Assembly (NCBI GenBank): GCA_022385805.1
Contig: MU277728.1
Span: 113,798 to 177,797 of the forward strand
DNA length: 64,000 bases
Direction of reading: 5' to 3'
Source of the DNA: Pilatotrama ljubarskyi
Taxonomy: Eukaryota; Basidiomycota; Agaricomycetes; Polyporales; Polyporaceae
Shown here: in pieces, positions 61,341 to 64,000 of the stretch
Layout: each line of letters opens with the position of its first letter
Numbering within the stretch: the stretch's first letter is position 1
The notes under the pieces: generated by a model
Seen by the model: the letters and a program-made list of their open reading frames with translations, nothing else
The model's database searches: none
Told to the model about the DNA's origin: nothing
Position numbers and translations under genes: made by a program

Positions 61341-63397
61341 ATGTCCATGAACATCTTCGGCGCAGAGGTGGGTATATGCGTCATAAGATATGTCTCGGAT
61401 GAGCTCACGTCCAGTAGGCAACGGAGGAAAAGGCAGAGAACGCGCGTCTCGCCTCCTTCGTGGGTGCCCTCGCGCTCGGCGATCTGGTCAAATCCACCCT
61501 TGGCCCCAAGGGCATGAACAAAATCCTCCAGTCGGCGTCGACGGGAGAGATTAACGTTACCAACGATGGTGCGACCATTCTCAAATCTATCCAGCTCGAC
61601 AACGCTGCTGCCAAGATCCTCGTCAACATCTCCAAGGTCCAAGACGACGAGGTTGGCGACGGCACCACCAGTGTCTGCGTCCTGGCCGCCGAATTGCTGA
61701 GGGAGGCGGAGAAGCTCATCGCGCAGAAGATCCACCCCCAAACTATCATCGAGGGCTTCCGGATCGCTAGCGCCGCTGCCCTCCGTGCTTTGGAGAAAGC
61801 TGCGACGGACAACAGGTGTGTGCCGTCCTCCAAACGTAGCATGCGACCCCTTTAATCAACTGTGTTCCATCCATCGCTAGCACCGACCCCGCACGCTTCA
61901 GGCAAGATCTCGTCAACATTGCACGCACTACCCTTTCCTCCAAGGTCCTTAATCAAGACAAGGACTACTTCGCCAACCTCGCGGTAGACGCAGTTCTACG
62001 GCTAAAGGTTTCACTCTGTCCTTGGACTCTCCTCATTGGTCTTGCTGACCGGTCGTATGCTTAGGGCTCCACAGACTTGGAACACATTCAAATCATCAAG
62101 AAGGCCGGCGGTAAATTGACCGACTCCTACTTGGACGAGGGTATGTCGTGCGTTCGGGATGGATATGCATGTTGGCCAACTGGGAGTCTAGGTTTCATCC
62201 TCGATAAGACGATCGGCACCAACTCCCCAAAACGGCTCGAAAACGCCAGGATCCTCATTGCGAACACCTGTGAGTCTCGTTTGCGCGTCGGTGGACTTTG
62301 TCTCTGACCGCGTTGCAGCAATGGACACCGATAAGATCAAGGTGTTCGGCGCTCGCATCAAGGTTGACAGCACAGGCAAGCTCGCCGAACTGGAACGTGC
62401 GGAGCGGGTGCGCCAGGGGTGTTCGCTTGCTGAATCGCTGCATGCTCACCTCGTTACAGGAGAAGATGAAGGCGAAAGTTGACGCTATTGCGGCACATGG
62501 CATCAACTGCTTCGTCAATCGTCAGCTCATATACAACTACCCCGAGTCGTTGCTTGCGGAGAAAGGTATCATGACGATCGAGCATGCCGACTTTGAGGGT
62601 GTTGAGCGCCTTGCACTCGTGACTGGTGGTGAGATTGCAAGTACCTTCGACCATCCGGAACTTGTGAAGCTCGGACGCTGTGAATTGATCGAGGAGATCA
62701 TGATCGGCGAGGACAAGGTAGACATCATACTTTCCCCCATTGCCATGATAGTGTTAACCCGACGCCCTGCAAAGCTCATCAAGTTTTCTGGCGTAGCAGC
62801 CGGGGAGGCCTGTACGGTCGTTCTGCGCGGGTCGACGAACCAGATGATCGATGAGGCTGAGCGCTCTCTCCACGACGCGCTCTCTGTCCTGTCGCAGACA
62901 GTGAAGGAGACCCGCGTTGTGCTCGGCGGTGGTTGCTCGGAAATGCTCATGAGCTGTGCGGTTGAGGAGGAGGCAAGGAGGGTCCAGGGCAAGAAGGCGA
63001 TCGCAGCTGAGGCTTTTGGCCGGGCACTCAGGATGATCCCGACGATCCTCGCGGACAATGCAGGCTACGATTCGTCTGATCTCGTCGCGAAGCTCAGAGC
63101 TGCGCATTACGAAGGTCGGTCTGACGCGGGTCTCGGTAAGCACGTGCCAGCTTCCTGTCATGACGCATAACTGAGTCGTCTGCAGATATGAATCTTGGCA
63201 CGATCGGCTCGATGGTCCAACTCGGCGTGACCGAGAGCTACAAGCTCAAGCGGCAGGTTGTGTTGAGTGCCAGCGAGGCCGCTGAAATGATCCTACGGTA
63301 CGTTCTGCCCCGTATTCGCCGTTACGCGAAACATTCATTCTGGTTTAGTGTGGACGACATCTTGAGGGCGACGCCTCGCAGAAGGGAAGCTGTATGA
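61341..63397 (+). CDS. CCT2: Chaperonin-containing TCP-1 subunit beta (CCT2)
   Basis: Subunit of the eight-member cytosolic TRiC/CCT ring that folds actin, tubulin and WD40 proteins using ATP. Exon 1 reads MSMNIFGAE (61341-61367) and joins to [20 protein letters not shown], then the ATP-binding loop [13 protein letters not shown] and [10 protein letters not shown], and [20 protein letters not shown] (about 61645). Further on are [20 protein letters not shown] (about 61915), [20 protein letters not shown], the apical [20 protein letters not shown] (about 62345), and [20 protein letters not shown]. The C-terminal equatorial part has [40 protein letters not shown] and [20 protein letters not shown] (about 63015). 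After two introns the end reads [20 protein letters not shown] and [15 protein letters not shown]. Complete, with about eight introns. [16 protein letters not shown] is beta-subunit-specific. Confidence 0.95.
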
Positions 63398-64000
63398 TAC
63401 TCAGCCAACTGTACTATGGGACGGGGCACATAACGGATCATGCAAGTTTCACATGTCTTTGCCTGGAAGACAGCAAGCGTAGCATCCTCTTCGGATACTG
63501 AGCGGCAAACATGCTCTGTGGCCCCTGATGACGGCCTTCACCTCGTTATTCGAAATCCCAGGTCACTAGTATTGCAGGGAGAACCATCCATACTTGTACC
63601 ACTTCTGTTGCCGGCCACTGCTGTATGGCACAGTAAATCAACTTGGGAGAAGTGGGCCGCTCCCGAAAGGTACAATTGATGAGGTTTGCTCACAAAGGGC
63701 AATTGCCCATGCTCTGGCCCAAGACAGGCAAAGAAAATGTCCAAAACTGTTCTCCTGTTCTGGTCGGGAGACAGGCCCAGAACTCCGATAATAGAGTACA
63801 AGTGTTTGTTATCCAGTAAGTGGCTGCACTAAGGGAGATTCCGCACCTGAACCAGGTTGTCGACAGGAGTCCAGTTTAGGTCATATTCCACATCAGCAAA
63901 TTGTGCAGGTGTCTGGCCTGTCTGTCTTGCAGATTTGTGTTGAGCAGGGCTTGGCACGCAGCGGAAAGCCCGCTAGGCTCAGCTTACCTGTGGAGCACTT
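63398..64000 (-). other. Right-edge stretch, possible partial gene on the minus strand
   Basis: The CCT2 3' end lies at the left. On the minus strand a frame is open from about 63801 to 63538 (reading CSHLLDNKHLYSIIGVLGLS and on) and, upstream, another from about 63950 to 63850 (ARQTGQTPAQFADVEYDLNW). A TTCAGGTGC...CCCTTAG element between them could be a short intron. The base composition is less GC-rich than in the housekeeping genes. No family recognised and no start codon visible, so this may be the end of a gene that begins outside the window, a decayed mobile-element remnant, or chance. Confidence 0.25.

Overview
This window is nuclear DNA of a filamentous basidiomycete, most likely an Agaricomycete; I could not place it further. 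The evidence is: GC-rich, very compact genes broken by many introns of about 50-60 nt with GTGAGT/GTRNGT donors and CTNAC-type branch points; CT-rich core promoters just before start codons; and single-pass membrane protein and SH3-RA protein families of the kind I associate with Agaricomycetes. There are no prokaryotic features, no rRNA or tRNA gene that I can see, and no clear transposon.

Layout from left to right. 0.4-2.9 kb: class-3 (diacylglycerol-type) lipase. 3.1-3.7 kb: UPF0303/Ybr137w-like protein. 4.1-9.2 kb: largest subunit of RNA polymerase III, divergent from a proteasome alpha subunit (9.6-10.8 kb). 11.2-13.3 kb: nucleolin/Nsr1-like nucleolar protein, divergent from the Rab escort protein Mrs6/REP (13.5-15.4 kb). 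15.6-16.1 kb: Kgd4/Ymr31, a small mitochondrial protein. 17.3-19.4 kb: secreted serine carboxypeptidase. 21.2-23.6 kb: SEC63, divergent from a coilin-like nuclear protein (23.8-25.8 kb). 26-34.7 kb: an accessory-looking stretch of four unrecognised or lineage-restricted genes and long gene-free tracts. 34.8-39 kb: MED10 and RIC8. 39.1-40.0 kb: histidine phosphatase. 40.4-45.5 kb: a tandem duplication of a CPA2-type cation/proton antiporter. 45.8-50.2 kb: large SH3/Ras-association polarity protein. 50.5-51.3 kb: unrecognised gene. 51.4-53.9 kb: GRC3 polynucleotide kinase, divergent from TSR2. 54.8-56.1 kb: mitochondrial malate dehydrogenase, divergent from cyclin C. 57.8-61.0 kb: protein O-mannosyltransferase, divergent from CCT2 (61.3-63.4 kb).

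Most of the window is housekeeping. Ribosome and RNA production is over-represented (RPC1, NSR1-like, GRC3, TSR2, coilin-like), as are transcription control (MED10 and cyclin C, both Mediator), the secretory pathway (SEC63, MRS6, PMT) and protein turnover or folding (proteasome alpha1, CCT2). Seven head-to-head gene pairs share gaps of about 190-380 bp.

I found no obviously new multi-gene system. The strongest leads are: the antiporter duplication, whose two copies both appear to carry a GC-AG intron at a conserved motif; a pair of telobox motifs exactly 20 bp apart between RPC1 and the proteasome gene; the modular phase-0 acidic exons of the NSR1-like gene; an apparently spliced locus without a long reading frame at 30.5-31.15 kb; and a membrane-anchored acidic protein with DPFLD repeats. 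Exon limits are my own readings of splice signals; products are recognised from protein motifs, without database searches.
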